This document shows, piece by piece, positions 23,180 to 34,132 of a stretch of 64,000 bases of DNA. Position 1 is the stretch's first letter; each line of letters opens with the position of its first letter. The notes beneath the pieces were generated by a model, which saw only the letters and a program-made list of their open reading frames with translations, searched no databases and was not told the origin of the DNA. Position numbers and translations under genes: made by a program. Source of the stretch: Boothiomyces macroporosus (Eukaryota; Chytridiomycota; Chytridiomycetes; Rhizophydiales; Terramycetaceae); NCBI GenBank assembly GCA_027604185.1, contig JADGKB010000001.1:1-64000 (forward strand). Direction: 5' to 3'.

Positions 23180-24010
23180 ATGCTATGCAACGTATGTAAA
23201 CTCCAAGGCTCCAATTACAAATGTCCCAAATGCTTGATCAATTATTGCAATTTAAAATGCTACCAATCGCACCAATGCTACGAATTATTCCTAAAAGAAA
23301 ACATAACAAATGAATTAAAAGGAATGAAGACAACAGATAAAGAAAAGGAAAAGATGGTAGGAATACTTAAACGCATAAATGAAATGGAAATTAACGATTC
23401 AATAGAAAAAGTAGATCCAAAAGAAATAGAAAAAATGGAATTGAATGAATTGACAACTCTATTGACTGATCAGCAATTAAAAGAATTTAATGAGTTCATA
23501 AAAACAGAATCAGTTCATCATTTGATTGAAATAAAGCAACCGTGGTGGATCAAAGAGATAAAAGAACAAGAGACAGAAACTCAACTAAAAAAATATAAAA
23601 TCAAAACTAATCCGGATCTAATTTATTGTAGTATTGAACTAGTATATTCATTTGTAAAAGCTTACCGAACAAACAACTGTGAAATTGACAATGATTTTCT
23701 ACAATTATTCAAGGATAGTTTTGTATTGAAAAACAATTATATTTTCTCTAGTATTGGTGAAGTGATGGACCTTGTAGAAAATCATTTGAAGAAAGACTTG
23801 GAAATTATTTTTGAATCAAAGGAAAATGTGTTGCGTGTATTTGGAGACTTGATTGACTACCTTGAACTGAAAAAAAGACAAAACTTTATGTTGCTAAAGA
23901 AACTAGAGTATTACTATGCATTAGTATCATCAATGGAAATCTCTCTCTTGTATTTAGAAATTACTAATTACAAGAAAATAGAGTACAAGGAACTCGTACA
24001 AGAATTGTAA
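23180..24010 (+). CDS. ZNHIT2: HIT-type zinc-finger protein, ZNHIT2-like
   Basis: ZNHIT2 links the R2TP/HSP90 co-chaperone system to assembly of snRNPs and RNA polymerases. The 276-aa intronless ORF starts with a HIT finger: MLCNVCKLQGSNYKCPKC, then NYCNLKCYQSHQC, with the Cys and His ligands all present. It continues with the ZNHIT2-type segment LFLKENITNELKGM and ILKRINEME, an acidic/helical linker and a helical C-terminal domain of about 130 residues. Length and domain order match fungal ZNHIT2 proteins. The start is fixed by the finger beginning at residue 3. Confidence 0.85.
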   Translation: MLCNVCKLQGSNYKCPKCLINYCNLKCYQSHQCYELFLKENITNELKGMKTTDKEKEKMVGILKRINEMEINDSIEKVDPKEIEKMELNELTTLLTDQQLKEFNEFIKTESVHHLIEIKQPWWIKEIKEQETETQLKKYKIKTNPDLIYCSIELVYSFVKAYRTNNCEIDNDFLQLFKDSFVLKNNYIFSSIGEVMDLVENHLKKDLEIIFESKENVLRVFGDLIDYLELKKRQNFMLLKKLEYYYALVSSMEISLLYLEITNYKKIEYKELVQEL

Positions 24011-24290
24011 TTCAATTCTGTTGGATAGAATTAAATTACCCCAGAATCAATGAAAACAACCTGAAAACCAGAATACTAAAAGGAAACTACCCCTCCATAA
24101 ATTTTGAGAGATCTGTCTATCTAGACAGAATATATTTTCTCAGAAACAGTTGTTTAATAAAATATTTGTAGTTACCACTTGGCTTTGAATATAATCCATT
24201 ACCAAGAATATCATATTACTACTTGGCTTCAAATGTACTATATTATCAGATTGTCACTACCAGAAACTTTTTCAGAAAAAAAAACAGTTG

Positions 24291-26055
24291 ATGGACGAGT
24301 ATCCAGCAGATCAACAAGAATACCCCTCAGCACAAGAAAAAGATGAATTCCAACAAGAATTTCCACAAGATTTCCAAGAAAATCAAAAGGAATATTACCA
24401 GGAATATCCGTACTACCAAGAAAACGAGTTCCAAGAGTACTACCCAAATGAACCAGAAAAAAAGGAATGTTACTGCGGGAATACTCTAAAGAGTACCAGG
24501 CCGCCTTTTACCTGTATAAATTGCCAAATCAAATTTCATCAGCGTATCCGTTATCTGATTTAGAATGTGTTGATATTATTAAAGAGTGGAAGAACCCGCC
24601 TTTACATGGCGATGATCATTACGCTTTCTTGTGCAAGAACTGTGGACATGGACAGGAAACTATTAAGCGAACCCACCTGGCTTGGGTAGACGTCGTTCAT
24701 ATCGCTCTATTTAATCTGACTATATCTACTCCATCAAAGTATGTCGCAGAGAATAGAAAGTATTATCATTGGGTTATTTTTATTAATTCAGAAGCAAGAT
24801 ATTTGTACTTTTATTGATCAGAATTGGTCGAGGTTTTGGATTAGATCTCGAACCCAAACTTGGAAAAACTCTGTCGCTAGTTGCTTGTCAACCGGAAACA
24901 GATTCGTTTCAGGAACCAAATACTTTGATAACGAACAAGGAATGTGGGCTCTTGACCAAGTAGAATTACTGAACGCGAATGAACAGTCAAAAAAAGGTTC
25001 TTGTTTTTAATACAGCTCGATCAGTTGCTTTTGGTATTCTATCTGATGGAGAGCTGTTTGAAATTGAAGAAAATAAAAAGAAGAGAAAGGGTGATGAGCC
25101 AAAGCAAGAAAGGAAAAAGAAAAAGACTGGGTTCAAGCTGGATGAAGAGTTTGTTAATCCTGCTACTGCTATTAGTAATTACTATTAATCTAGTGATTTA
25201 CCCTGATATAGATAATCCATTAAACGAACCTGTTGTTATTAGTAATGTATCTACGCACACAGCACCTCAGCTTAAAGTTAGCAGTGATAGGCTGTCTGTA
25301 TCGAATGAAAAAGGATATAGAATGGCTAAAGCATCTCATGGTGTATGGGAAGGGTATTGGTATTACGAAGTGGTATTAACTAGTGATACTGGAAATACTA
25401 GGATAGGATGGTCTCAAATAAGTGGAGATTTACAAGCACCTTGTGGATACGATCAGTTTAGCTATTCATTTAGGAATGATCCTGGGGCTCTGTTTCATCA
25501 ATCCAAAAGTCAACCTTGTGAAGAAAGTTTTCTAAAAGGATACAGTATTTACATCTAATAGTAGAAAAGGGTGATGTATTAGGGTTAGCTATTTATCTGC
25601 CTGCCTATAGTTTGGAAAAATACAATATTCAGGTAGATCCCATCTTGCTTCGAAGGCTATGGGATCCAACCAGGATGCAGCAATACCTTCCATTCAAGAC
25701 CAACCCTATCGATAAATTACCAAAGAGTAAGATTGAATACTTTCTGAACGGTAAACCGCTAGGAGTAGCATTTACAGATTTGTACTTGGGTAAATACCAT
25801 CCAACAGTTTCATTATACAAAGGAGCCAGCGTTACAGTTAATTTTGGTCCAAATTTCGCGCACCAACCACCACCAAACTGCAAAGGCTTCCATGAAGCAC
25901 AACAGCTGCCACAATGGGTAGATGTACTAGAAAACTACAAGCGACAGATACACGACTACCAAGAGAACTTGAAAATCAAGAAAAAAGAGGATGCTGTTGA
26001 AAGCCAGAGTGAAGAGGAGCAAACAGAGAGTAATGAAGAAAAAGTTGAAATATAA
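24291..26055 (+). CDS. ASH2L: ASH2L/Bre2, COMPASS core subunit
   Basis: ASH2L is the SPRY subunit of SET1/MLL H3K4 methyltransferase complexes. Exons are 24291-24543, 24564-24772, 24792-24996, 25016-25174, 25194-25544 and 25565-26055; introns are 20, 19, 19, 19 and 20 nt (555 aa). A Tyr/Gln/Glu-rich N-terminus is followed by an atypical PHD (CYCGNTLKS...CINCQIKFHQ), the winged-helix part (LAWVDVVHIALFNLTIST; DICTFIDQNWSRFW), a basic linker, and the SPRY domain (GVWEGYWYYEVVL, NTRIGWSQ, KKGDVLGLAIYLP, IEYFLNGKPLGVAF, VSLYKGASVTVNFGPNF). Five introns each restore the homologous frame, which makes the model firm. Six exons in 1.8 kb is a good illustration of the intron style here. Confidence 0.95.
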
Positions 26056-26060
26056 TACAT

Positions 26061-26363
26061 TCATTTGATTGATTTTTCTAGCCATTGTTTTGTAGCTGCA
26101 CCTGGAATCCAACCTCTCCATCCTTTGGCATCGTTTCTGTACGACACGCTCTTGTCGTCAAACTCTTTTCCAGTCCATATACTTTTGATTATCTCCAAGC
26201 TCTCTATACCTCGGTCAAGTAACTCTGGATCACGGTTATCCCTATTCACCAGTAAAAGTTGCTTGCAGTTGTACGCCAACCAAAGCTTATAAGCCTGCTC
26301 ATCATTCGGTGCGTACAATTTAGCAATCCGTAGTCCAAAGCGGTAAACATCCTTTGCTTTCAT
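26061..26363 (-). CDS. Small helical protein, weakly LYR-like
   Basis: This 100-aa ORF starts at the ATG at 26363; an in-frame extension to 26405 would overlap the divergent RNF121 start and is rejected. The N-terminus MKAKDVYRFGLRIAKLY loosely resembles the LYR/Complex1_LYR motif of small mitochondrial assembly factors, and the size fits, but the rest does not settle it. The C-terminus is Trp-rich (GWRGWIPGAATKQWLEKSIK). The stop is 6 bp from the ASH2L stop (convergent). The start codon is 23 bp from that of RNF121 (divergent), implying a shared promoter. Confidence 0.5.
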   Translation of the reverse strand: MKAKDVYRFGLRIAKLYAPNDEQAYKLWLAYNCKQLLLVNRDNRDPELLDRGIESLEIIKSIWTGKEFDDKSVSYRNDAKGWRGWIPGAATKQWLEKSIK

Positions 26364-26386
26364 GACACGTTTTTCTTTTGAAAAAA

Positions 26387-27502
26387 ATGTCCTTGACAAC
26401 AACACAAATTATTAAGGCTGTAGCGACGAATATCGCACAAGCGACGGCTTCGCTACCGCAGGATATGCTTGAACGACATAACATGACCGGAAATGTTCAT
26501 CATTCACATATACGACCTCTAAACGATATTCTAAGAGATGAAGAGCGCTTTCTGGGACGTAAATTGACGCCGGAAGAAGTGCAAATGGTTACTGATAGAG
26601 TGAATTATTTAAGGCAGCATGAAGGACATGAAAAGCAGCATTCAGAAATGCTAATGATTATTTTTGGGGGACTAATAGTTTCACAAATCTTGATTACAAT
26701 CTGGAAAAAGTATCATGTAACCTCCTACAATATTTCTACTTTGCTTGGGCTATGGTTTGTTCCAGTGGTAGCTTTTTTTAACGTAGATAATGTCGCTGAA
26801 GGAAGGGTACTGGAGGTTCTGCTTTGTGTGGTTGATTTTTTCAGTTTGTAATGGGTTCATTGTTGCTAGAGCACTTGAAAAAACAATGAAATCCTCCACT
26901 CCAAGGTTGGTATATTGGTGGTTCCAAAAGATTTACGACGTGTCAATGGCAGTTGGTGCAGTGGCATACTCAATCATTCTATTTTCATTCTTTCATATCC
27001 CAATGATCTTTGGCGCCAGTGTTGAATCTGAAGCCAATATCTTTATGGGCGGCTTAACTTTGATGTTTTACGCATTGTACTTTGGTACATTGGGAAGAGA
27101 TTTTGTAGATAGATTGTCTGATCAGATGGCTACCAAAATGGGTTTTTATTCTAGAAACGGATTCCCAACTAGACATATACGCGACAATATGTGTGCCATT
27201 TGTGGTGAAGTTACTCGCGGGTCAAATGAAAAACTGCACCAGCTTAATTGCAGCCACACATATCATGAAATTTGCATACGGTATTTGATTTTTGATTTAG
27301 TGGGTGGACCATTGTTGGGAAAAAAGACATTTGCCCATGTTGCAAAGAAAAAGTCGATATGCGAGCCTTTAAAACAAACAGCTGGGATACTACACAGGCA
27401 CTTGTACTGAACTTTTTAGACTTTTTGCGGTATATTCTAGTTTGGAATCCAATAGTATTCTACTTGATCCACGAAGTAATAGAGTTTTTAGGGTTGAAAT
27501 AG
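26387..27502 (+). CDS. RNF121: RNF121/RNF175-type RING E3 ligase
   Basis: RNF121 is a Golgi/ER multi-pass ubiquitin ligase. Exons are 26387-26782, 26802-27280 and 27301-27502, with introns of 19 and 20 nt (358 aa). Conserved blocks are EGYWRFCFVWLIFSVCNG after the first splice, STPRLVYWWF, ALYFGTLGRDFVDR and GFYSRNGFPTRHI. The C-terminal RING follows: CAICGE, LNCSHTYHEICIRGW and CPCCKEKVDMR, the last two created by removing GTATTTGATTTTTGATTTAG. Five or so hydrophobic helices precede the RING and one follows it, as in the animal proteins. Confidence 0.93.
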
Positions 27503-27591
27503 TCGAAATAAACTGCATTAGGATATTCTAAAGATCTTGCTATTAGGATCATGATCTACTTTGTTCATACGTAATTCTTTCGCGTTTTTGA

Positions 27592-29590
27592 ATGCTAAAA
27601 GAGTATATAAAGAAACCAGCATACTCTGAAGAGATAAAACCGCGACCAACTTCGGCGCTTTTGAAATTGCAAAAGACTAGAGAGCTGCTGGAATCAAATG
27701 CGCGGCCAATCTCTGCCTCAAGCAAGAACCTTTACACTATTTCTCGATCGATATTGTAAACCTGAAGTAATACTAGAAATAAGCATAAATCAGAAATAGT
27801 TGGAAATATATTTATAGATACCAAAGGGATTTCCCGACCAAATAGTTCAAGAAGAAAGGCACCTGCAGGATTGACGGCTTGGTCAAGTAAATCAGCAGTA
27901 GGTGTTTTTTAAAGTAGAAAACTACGAATTGGACTTCAAGCTCGACTTTGGTCGACGAAAAGAAACCAGTTATTCTCAAAGATTTTGAGTTTCCCCCTAG
28001 CATTAACATCAGAACACTAACGGATAAAAGAGAAGTAGATAAACGGAATGTAGATACATTTATTGTATTTTGTCTTAATGTAGATGAAGTCGATCGAGCC
28101 TATACAGGAAAAACTGGATCTGAATAACCGCAACTTGCAAAGATTTCCCAATTTCAATGACCAGGAAGCATTAAAATTGCTCGACTTGCAAAATAATTTA
28201 TTATCGAAAATAGAAAATATGGACAACTTGTCCAATCTTGTGTTCTTGGACTTGTATAATAATTACATAGAGAAAATTAGTGGATTAGAAGGATTATTTT
28301 CGCTTCGAGTGCTTATGCTTGGTAGGAACAAAATCCAGCTTCTAGAAGGGTTGGAGCATCTCAACAAGCTGGATATACTTGACCTTCATTCAAACAGAAT
28401 TGAAAAGATTGGTAATTCACAGTAAATTTAGAAAATATTGGTAACCTGTTCAATTTAAGGGTTTTGAATTTAGAAGATAATCTTGTTCAAGAAATACCGA
28501 CTTTGTCTGGATTGTATTCACTATGCGAATTAAACCTAAAGAAAAACAAAGTGTGGACTATACATGAAAATAAACACTTGAAGAAATTGAATAGAGTATT
28601 ACTTGGAGATAACAAAATAGCAGTGTTACATGGTGCTTGGTCGTTGACAATAGATTTAGAAAACCTGTTTGGAATGCAAAATATCTCTGAATTGTGCATA
28701 GAACAAAATCCCATAACCGAAAATTCAAATTTCAAAACCCTAGTTGTATCTAAAATGCCGAATTTGAAACTGCTTGGTGGAAAAAGAATTCTGGATGAAA
28801 CAAAGAGAAACGCGATTCGCTTATTGAAAAAGGAAGAGAATAGAAAGAGGGATTTGGAAAAGAGAAAAGATTTTATGATGGAGAGAGAGAAATACATTTC
28901 ACAGATTAAAGAGAATTGGACAAACAAGACGTTTAACGAATCCAATGTAACGCTTGTAGAGTCAGATCCTAACTTTGGAAAGTCGGCTTACGTAGAACTA
29001 GACGGCACCTGTCTACATATCTACGGTAACGGAATAGCTGCTATAACAAGACATGAATCACAAAATATAACCATGCTTCATTTTGACTTTATAGACATGG
29101 CAATGGTAACTCCATTCATTCCAGTTGTATTGAAACTAAAAAACTTGACCAAATTGGAATTCGGAACTTGCAAGATCAACCAATTATCTCAAGTTTCTAT
29201 TATTTTAACTTAGATTAAATGCTTGAAGCAGCTGCCAAACTTGTCAACTTTGAGTATAAGCGAAAATAACACAATTGTCAAAATGTCAGCTTATCGATTG
29301 TTTACAGTGTATATGCTTAGTAGTTTGGTGCAATTGGATGGTGTGTTGATCAATCAACTAGAAAAGAGGAATGCTTTGGAAAAGTTCAAGATCCTTGGGT
29401 TTCTACAAGATAATTGTCTAACGGAATCATGTGTAAAAACAAAGCAAGGTAGGTAATTACTAAGACAGATGTACGTGAAATAGTGAATAGCTGTATAGAG
29501 CGACATCGATTAATTGAAAGGACTCGCTTTGTATGGGAAAAGCTTGTTACTAGTACTTGTAAGATGGTACTAAATGATTTAAAGAAATAA
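27592..29590 (+). CDS. LRRC49: LRRC49-like subunit of tubulin polyglutamylase complex
   Basis: LRRC49 is a non-catalytic subunit of the TTLL1 tubulin polyglutamylase complex and is found mainly in ciliated organisms. Exons are 27592-27755, 27777-27897, 27918-28064, 28084-28411, 28432-29192, 29214-29448 and 29469-29590, with introns of 21, 20, 19, 20, 21 and 20 nt (625 aa). The LRR block begins EKLDLNNRNLQRFPNF and continues with DLYNNYIEKISGLEGLFSLR and DILDLHSNRIEKIENI, in the same order as LRRC49. A Lys/Glu-rich coiled coil follows the LRRs. The 5' exons (MLKEYIKKPAYSEEIKPRP...) are joined by frame only, so the exact N-terminus is less certain. The stop overlaps AATAAA. Confidence 0.85.
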
Positions 29591-29647
29591 AGTGTACTAT
29601 AGTGTATTCATTCTCTTAAAGTGTACTATAGTGTATTCATTCTCTTA
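29591..29647. repeat. 28-bp direct repeat, two copies
   Basis: Two copies of a 28-bp sequence (core GTGTACTATAGTGTATTC) follow the LRRC49 stop codon directly, in the roughly 120-bp gap between convergent genes. Confidence 0.8.
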
Positions 29648-29707
29648 TGGTTATAAAGAGCTCTACTAATGTATAGAAATAATCAATAATATAATGCTAG
29701 ACTTTAA

Positions 29708-31229
29708 TCAAAATGTGTATTCTGCACATTCATAAGTGATTTTGGAACTTGAAGTTGCCTTCTTGACATCTTCCATCAACGACTCTGGTCCGCAGCAGTA
29801 TACGGCTCCACTGTATAAGCTGAAATAATTAAAAGGATCAAATCTAGAATTCGGTATACCATCATATTCCTCTTTGCCAGTATAATATAAATGTATCTTT
29901 ATATCTCCAAGTTCTTTAAGGTCTATATTAGTAATGATTACCTTCAAGTAGAGATAGCTGTTCAGAGTACTTGTCATTAAACGTCCAGATTAGCACCACG
30001 CTCTTGTTTTTGTAGAGTAATTCTGAGATTGGTAGTAAACAACTGGTAATTCCACTCCCACCAGCTACAAAGACATAATGATCAAATTCAGATTTGAAGA
30101 TTGGCTTTCCAAAAGGACCGCTGACAGACAACTTGAATTCCCCATCATTTTCAATGAGCGTTTTCAAATTTGTGGTCCATTTACCATTTGGCTTGATCAA
30201 CACGACGTAGTGATTCTGACTGACATTTGCCGCAATCGTAAATGGATGTGCAAACAAGGAATTGTTGCCAAATTTGCCATCAATTACTTTGATTTGTACA
30301 TACTGCCCAGGACATGCATTCAGTTTCGTGTATAAATCTATACGAATATAACCATTCTTTTCAATAGAGTACTGGCATTTGCAATAAGACGAATAATTAT
30401 AAATTCTGACGACCAAGTCCAGCAAATAGAGAACTAGCGATGGTAAAGTGTAAACAATATTGGAATTGGCATGTAGGAACGCAAGGATAACTATCGGAAG
30501 CGGCAATACAGAGTGCATAATCAAAAATAACTGATAATCCACCTTTCTATTGATCGCATATCTATAAACTACCAGGTAGAGAATGAATATGATTAATCCA
30601 AATAAGTTTCCGTAGGGTTTGATTCCAGGTTTAGCAATTCCGTATCCAGTAAGCGTTTGAAAGAATGGCTTACCTCTAACTATAAACGAAATCATTACTT
30701 CTGCCATATGAATAAATGTCGAAATGCCAAACATCAGCCCAACCCAAGAATGGAAGCGCTTCAACTGATTCTGGCTAAAGTATTTTGAAATGAATGAATT
30801 TGTAATTGGTAGCAAGAGCAGCGATAGAAAGAATTCTGGCAAATGGCCGGTTGCATGTTGACCAGTATTGAACAATGATTTGATATCAGCGCTTCGAAAG
30901 TAGTGTTGATACCAATAAATAAACATTCCAATTGCAGCCAGCCAAACGAATACTTTGACATAAATTCGTTTGGGTGCGAATGGTAAGCAAATGAGAATTA
31001 ATCCAGTCAACAGTACGAGTGATTGCAAGTACATTGCACTGCCATCGACACAATAAACCGAGAAGCATGGGAGCAGGTAGGTTACATATGCCACCGTTAG
31101 GTACACAATCAGTGTGACCGCCGGCATAAAGTATTTTTGGAATTTCGTAAACTTTTTTTCGTCAGGGATCTTTTCAGGGATGACGCATACCTGATCAAAA
31201 GTGTTGTAGTTGATTGTTGTCTGGCTCAT
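29708..31229 (-). CDS. Ferric reductase/NADPH oxidase-type flavocytochrome b
   Basis: Members move electrons from NADPH through FAD and two haems across a membrane, to Fe3+ or to O2. Coding order is 31229-29942, the 19-nt intron GTAATCATTACTAATATAG, then 29922-29708 (500 aa). About six TM helices are followed by cytosolic FAD and NADPH domains. Haem His pairs are visible in FHSWVGLMFGISTFIH and MHSVLPLPIVILAFLH. FAD binding is HPFTIAA, NADPH binding is GGSGIT, and the C-terminal nucleotide motif is CCGPESL. Fungal ferric reductase is the more likely reading, but the sequence alone does not exclude a NOX. The ATG at 31229 is used because the upstream frame has none. Confidence 0.85.
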
Positions 31230-31366
31230 TAGTTTCAATTTTATCTAGGCTTATTTATAGCTAATCGTGTCGGAAGAGCATTCCTATTCCGCGCGCTTTC
31301 CGACACTGCTATCCGTTTCCGCAATTGGTTCAGAGTCTGGTAAGCATCTTTAAAAACTATTTTATT

Positions 31367-33882
31367 CTATTCAACTAGCTCATCCAAGGTCTTTTTCAGG
31401 CTCTCCGCTCTTGCGCACTCCATCTTGTACATGTTGTTCAAACTTTCAATTCGGACTTCGTATTCCGCAACTTTGACACTTAGGGCTTCGTTGACTTTGA
31501 ATAGATCATCGGCACTGCTGATGTTGGATTTCTGGTTCAACTGTTCCTGTAGTTTCTTTACTTCAGCTTCAAGTTCGGATTTTTCTTTTTGCAATACCTC
31601 AAGCTGCTGGGTTTGCTCTGTGAGTTTACGTGTGGAGTTTTTCAACTGAGCTTTGAATTTAAAGACCATAGAGTCCACTTCATTCTTTTCAGCTTGCAGT
31701 TTGGAGTTGTTGTCCATCAATTCAAGTGCTTTTTGATGCCACTGTTTTAATTTTTCAAGCTCACTAGAAGTGCTGGATAATTTGAGTTGGAGGTTCCTGA
31801 GTTCAGTTTGATCTTGTTTTGGCGCTTCAGGGATAGGAATGTCTTTCAGCTCTGAATGTTCTTTCTTTAGGGCAGCAAGGGTGGAAGTCAACGAAGCAAC
31901 TTTATCGTTGAGCCCTTCATTTAAACTAATCAGTTCCTTCTTTTCTGCTTCCAAGATATCAACTTTACCTTGTAATTCATTATTGATTACAGGTGTGTTT
32001 GGAGTATCAGTAGCCAATTTAGCTTCAAGCTTCTGGATTTCTTCATCTTTTAGATTAATTTCTTGTCTCATCTTGAGCATTTCACCTGCAGTAACATCAG
32101 CCAATGAATCTTCTGGCAATTTGGAATTGAGACTGGCAACCATTGCCTGTAACATCAATACTTCAGGTTTATCTTTTTCTCCATGAAGCTTTTCAAGGTA
32201 AACTAGCCTAGTTTGTAATTTTTCGATCCAATTCAATCTCCAATGATCTTGGGATTGCCTAGAATCCAATTGGAGCAACTTTGCATTTTCTTTTTCCAAT
32301 TCTCCAATGTGTATCTTGGCACTAGATAGTTGGTCAGCAACTGTAAAGTACAAGTTGTCTACTCCTTTATCAAGCATTTCCTTTTGGAGCAAAGTACACT
32401 TTTCATTCAATCTGGCGTTTTCTCTAACAAGAGCTTCGTATTCTTCGCTACTAATGCCTGGATTTACTGCACGAACTTCTTCGATATCCATTTTGAATAG
32501 TCCATGAGGTACTTGAGGAAGTGTTGGAGAACTAATAGTAGAAAGGTTGGATAGCCCAGGAACAGACATTATAGAATTTCTTGTCATTTTAGGTGGACCA
32601 GACAAGACGCTGGAGTTTACGGAATCCAAGCGTTGATTCAATTGCTTTCCTGTAGCATCCCTTTGAATACCTACTGATGGTCTAGCTTGCACGAATTGAT
32701 TTTGTGAATCGGTCGGTGATTGAATTTGAGGTTGTGGTTGCTGGTTCTGTGGCGGTGGTTGCTGGTTAGGAGGTTTGGTTTGGTTAGGAGGTTGCTGGAA
32801 TTGTTGATATGGATTCGGTTTTCCGTTAGTTTGATTAAGAGGTTGGCCACCATAAAATGAATTTTGCTTTTGTTGAGTTTGTACTAGAGATTGAGCAGGT
32901 TGTGGATAGCTACCTGATCTTTGAGATTCCCCACTGTTGCGTTTTGCATTTTGGAACTGACCGGCAGCAGGCACAGGACTATTACTTGGCCGACCTACTA
33001 TTAATCCAGATTACCTTGACTAACAACACTATTTCTGTCGTCTCTATTCAACGCTTCAGATGTAGAGCTGAAACTATTGTTTGTGGTAGAGTTCCTGTTC
33101 GATCTTTTCTTTAGGCTTTCATAATCTTCAGATTGCTCAGTTTCAATACGAAGGTCCGTATACCCAAAGTCAGTAATAAGCTGAATTAAATCAATAATAC
33201 TTTTCCAGAGTAAACTTCAATGAATTTAATCATTCCTTCAACAAAACAGTCGCATAAAGCTACACCAACCTCTCTGTAATATCCCAGTGCTTTTATCAGT
33301 TCTTTGGAAAACAGTTCGATTCTGCGATCCGCAACTTGAATATCGTGAATAATTTTATCATTATTTGGCTGCTGCTGTAAGTGCGACTCTGCGTATTTCT
33401 TTAATTCCTTTTGCTCTTCCATCTTGTACTCGTATTCTACCGTTACAGAAAGTTACCTTCAATAACTGCATTGCATTCCGTTTCAGACTCTAGCAGCTTT
33501 TGATAATTTTGCGGAGGAGTATCGTTGATTTTCAAGCTAACAATTAGAGACTTGAAGAATTCTAAATTAACGAGGATTACCGTATTCAAGCTTTCTTCTC
33601 TTTTTGTTTACTAGACGAAACTGCCGCAGGAATTTAAGCAATTCATGATTGAACAGTAATATCCTGTGACCAGCGACTAGGTTAATTATGGTTACAGTCT
33701 GCTTCCTCTTGGGCCTGAACAATACTCGAAGGGTCGGTATGCGCTCGAGACATTGCCAATGCTGATATATTCAACTGCGTTTCTACCGCAATCTTCTTTT
33801 TGAACTGATTGATCATATCATTGATTTGCACCTCTTCGGATCTGGCCAGAAGCAACTCTTTTAAATTTTCTTCGCTCGACAT
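31367..33882 (-). CDS. Helical (BAR-like) N-domain plus long coiled coil, paralog B
   Basis: Coding order is 33882-33696, 33676-33581, 33561-33457, 33436-33201, 33180-33015 and 32994-31367, with introns of 19, 19, 20, 20 and 20 nt (805 aa). The N-terminal helical domain contains ALAMSRAHTDPSSIVQAQEE, nearly the same as ARAHTDPASILKAQEE in paralog C, and ends KLITDFGY, matching PITSFGY. A Gln/Pro/Asn-rich linker follows (about residues 265-375). The coiled coil is headed by a diverged signature (EEVRAVNPGISSEEYEALVR, then GVDNLYFTVADQL). Two intron positions are shared with paralog C and two are extra. Function is unknown; peripheral membrane or scaffold roles are guesses. Confidence 0.8.
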
Positions 33883-33930
33883 TATTTGGAAAATTATTTC
33901 CCACTCAGCCTTGTTTTATGTAGGAGCAAA

Positions 33931-34002
33931 GAGATTGACCGAATCACAATGATAGAGATTGACTGAACCACAATGATAGAGATTGACTGAACCACCATGA
34001 TA
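33931..34002. repeat. 24-bp tandem repeat, three units
   Basis: Three adjacent 24-bp units begin GAGATTGACTGAACCA and differ at about three positions in total. They lie just upstream of the paralog B start, between it and the VPS45 3' end. Confidence 0.85.
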
Positions 34003-34132
34003 GAGATTAATTTGGCAGATATTTTACTCATTTTTGGTACGCAGTAATCGGCCAATTAAAAGTCTTTTTAATAGTGGACCGAAAATCAGAAAAAGTAGTT
34101 TATAAACCTCTAATCAAAAATCGTTCCTGGTT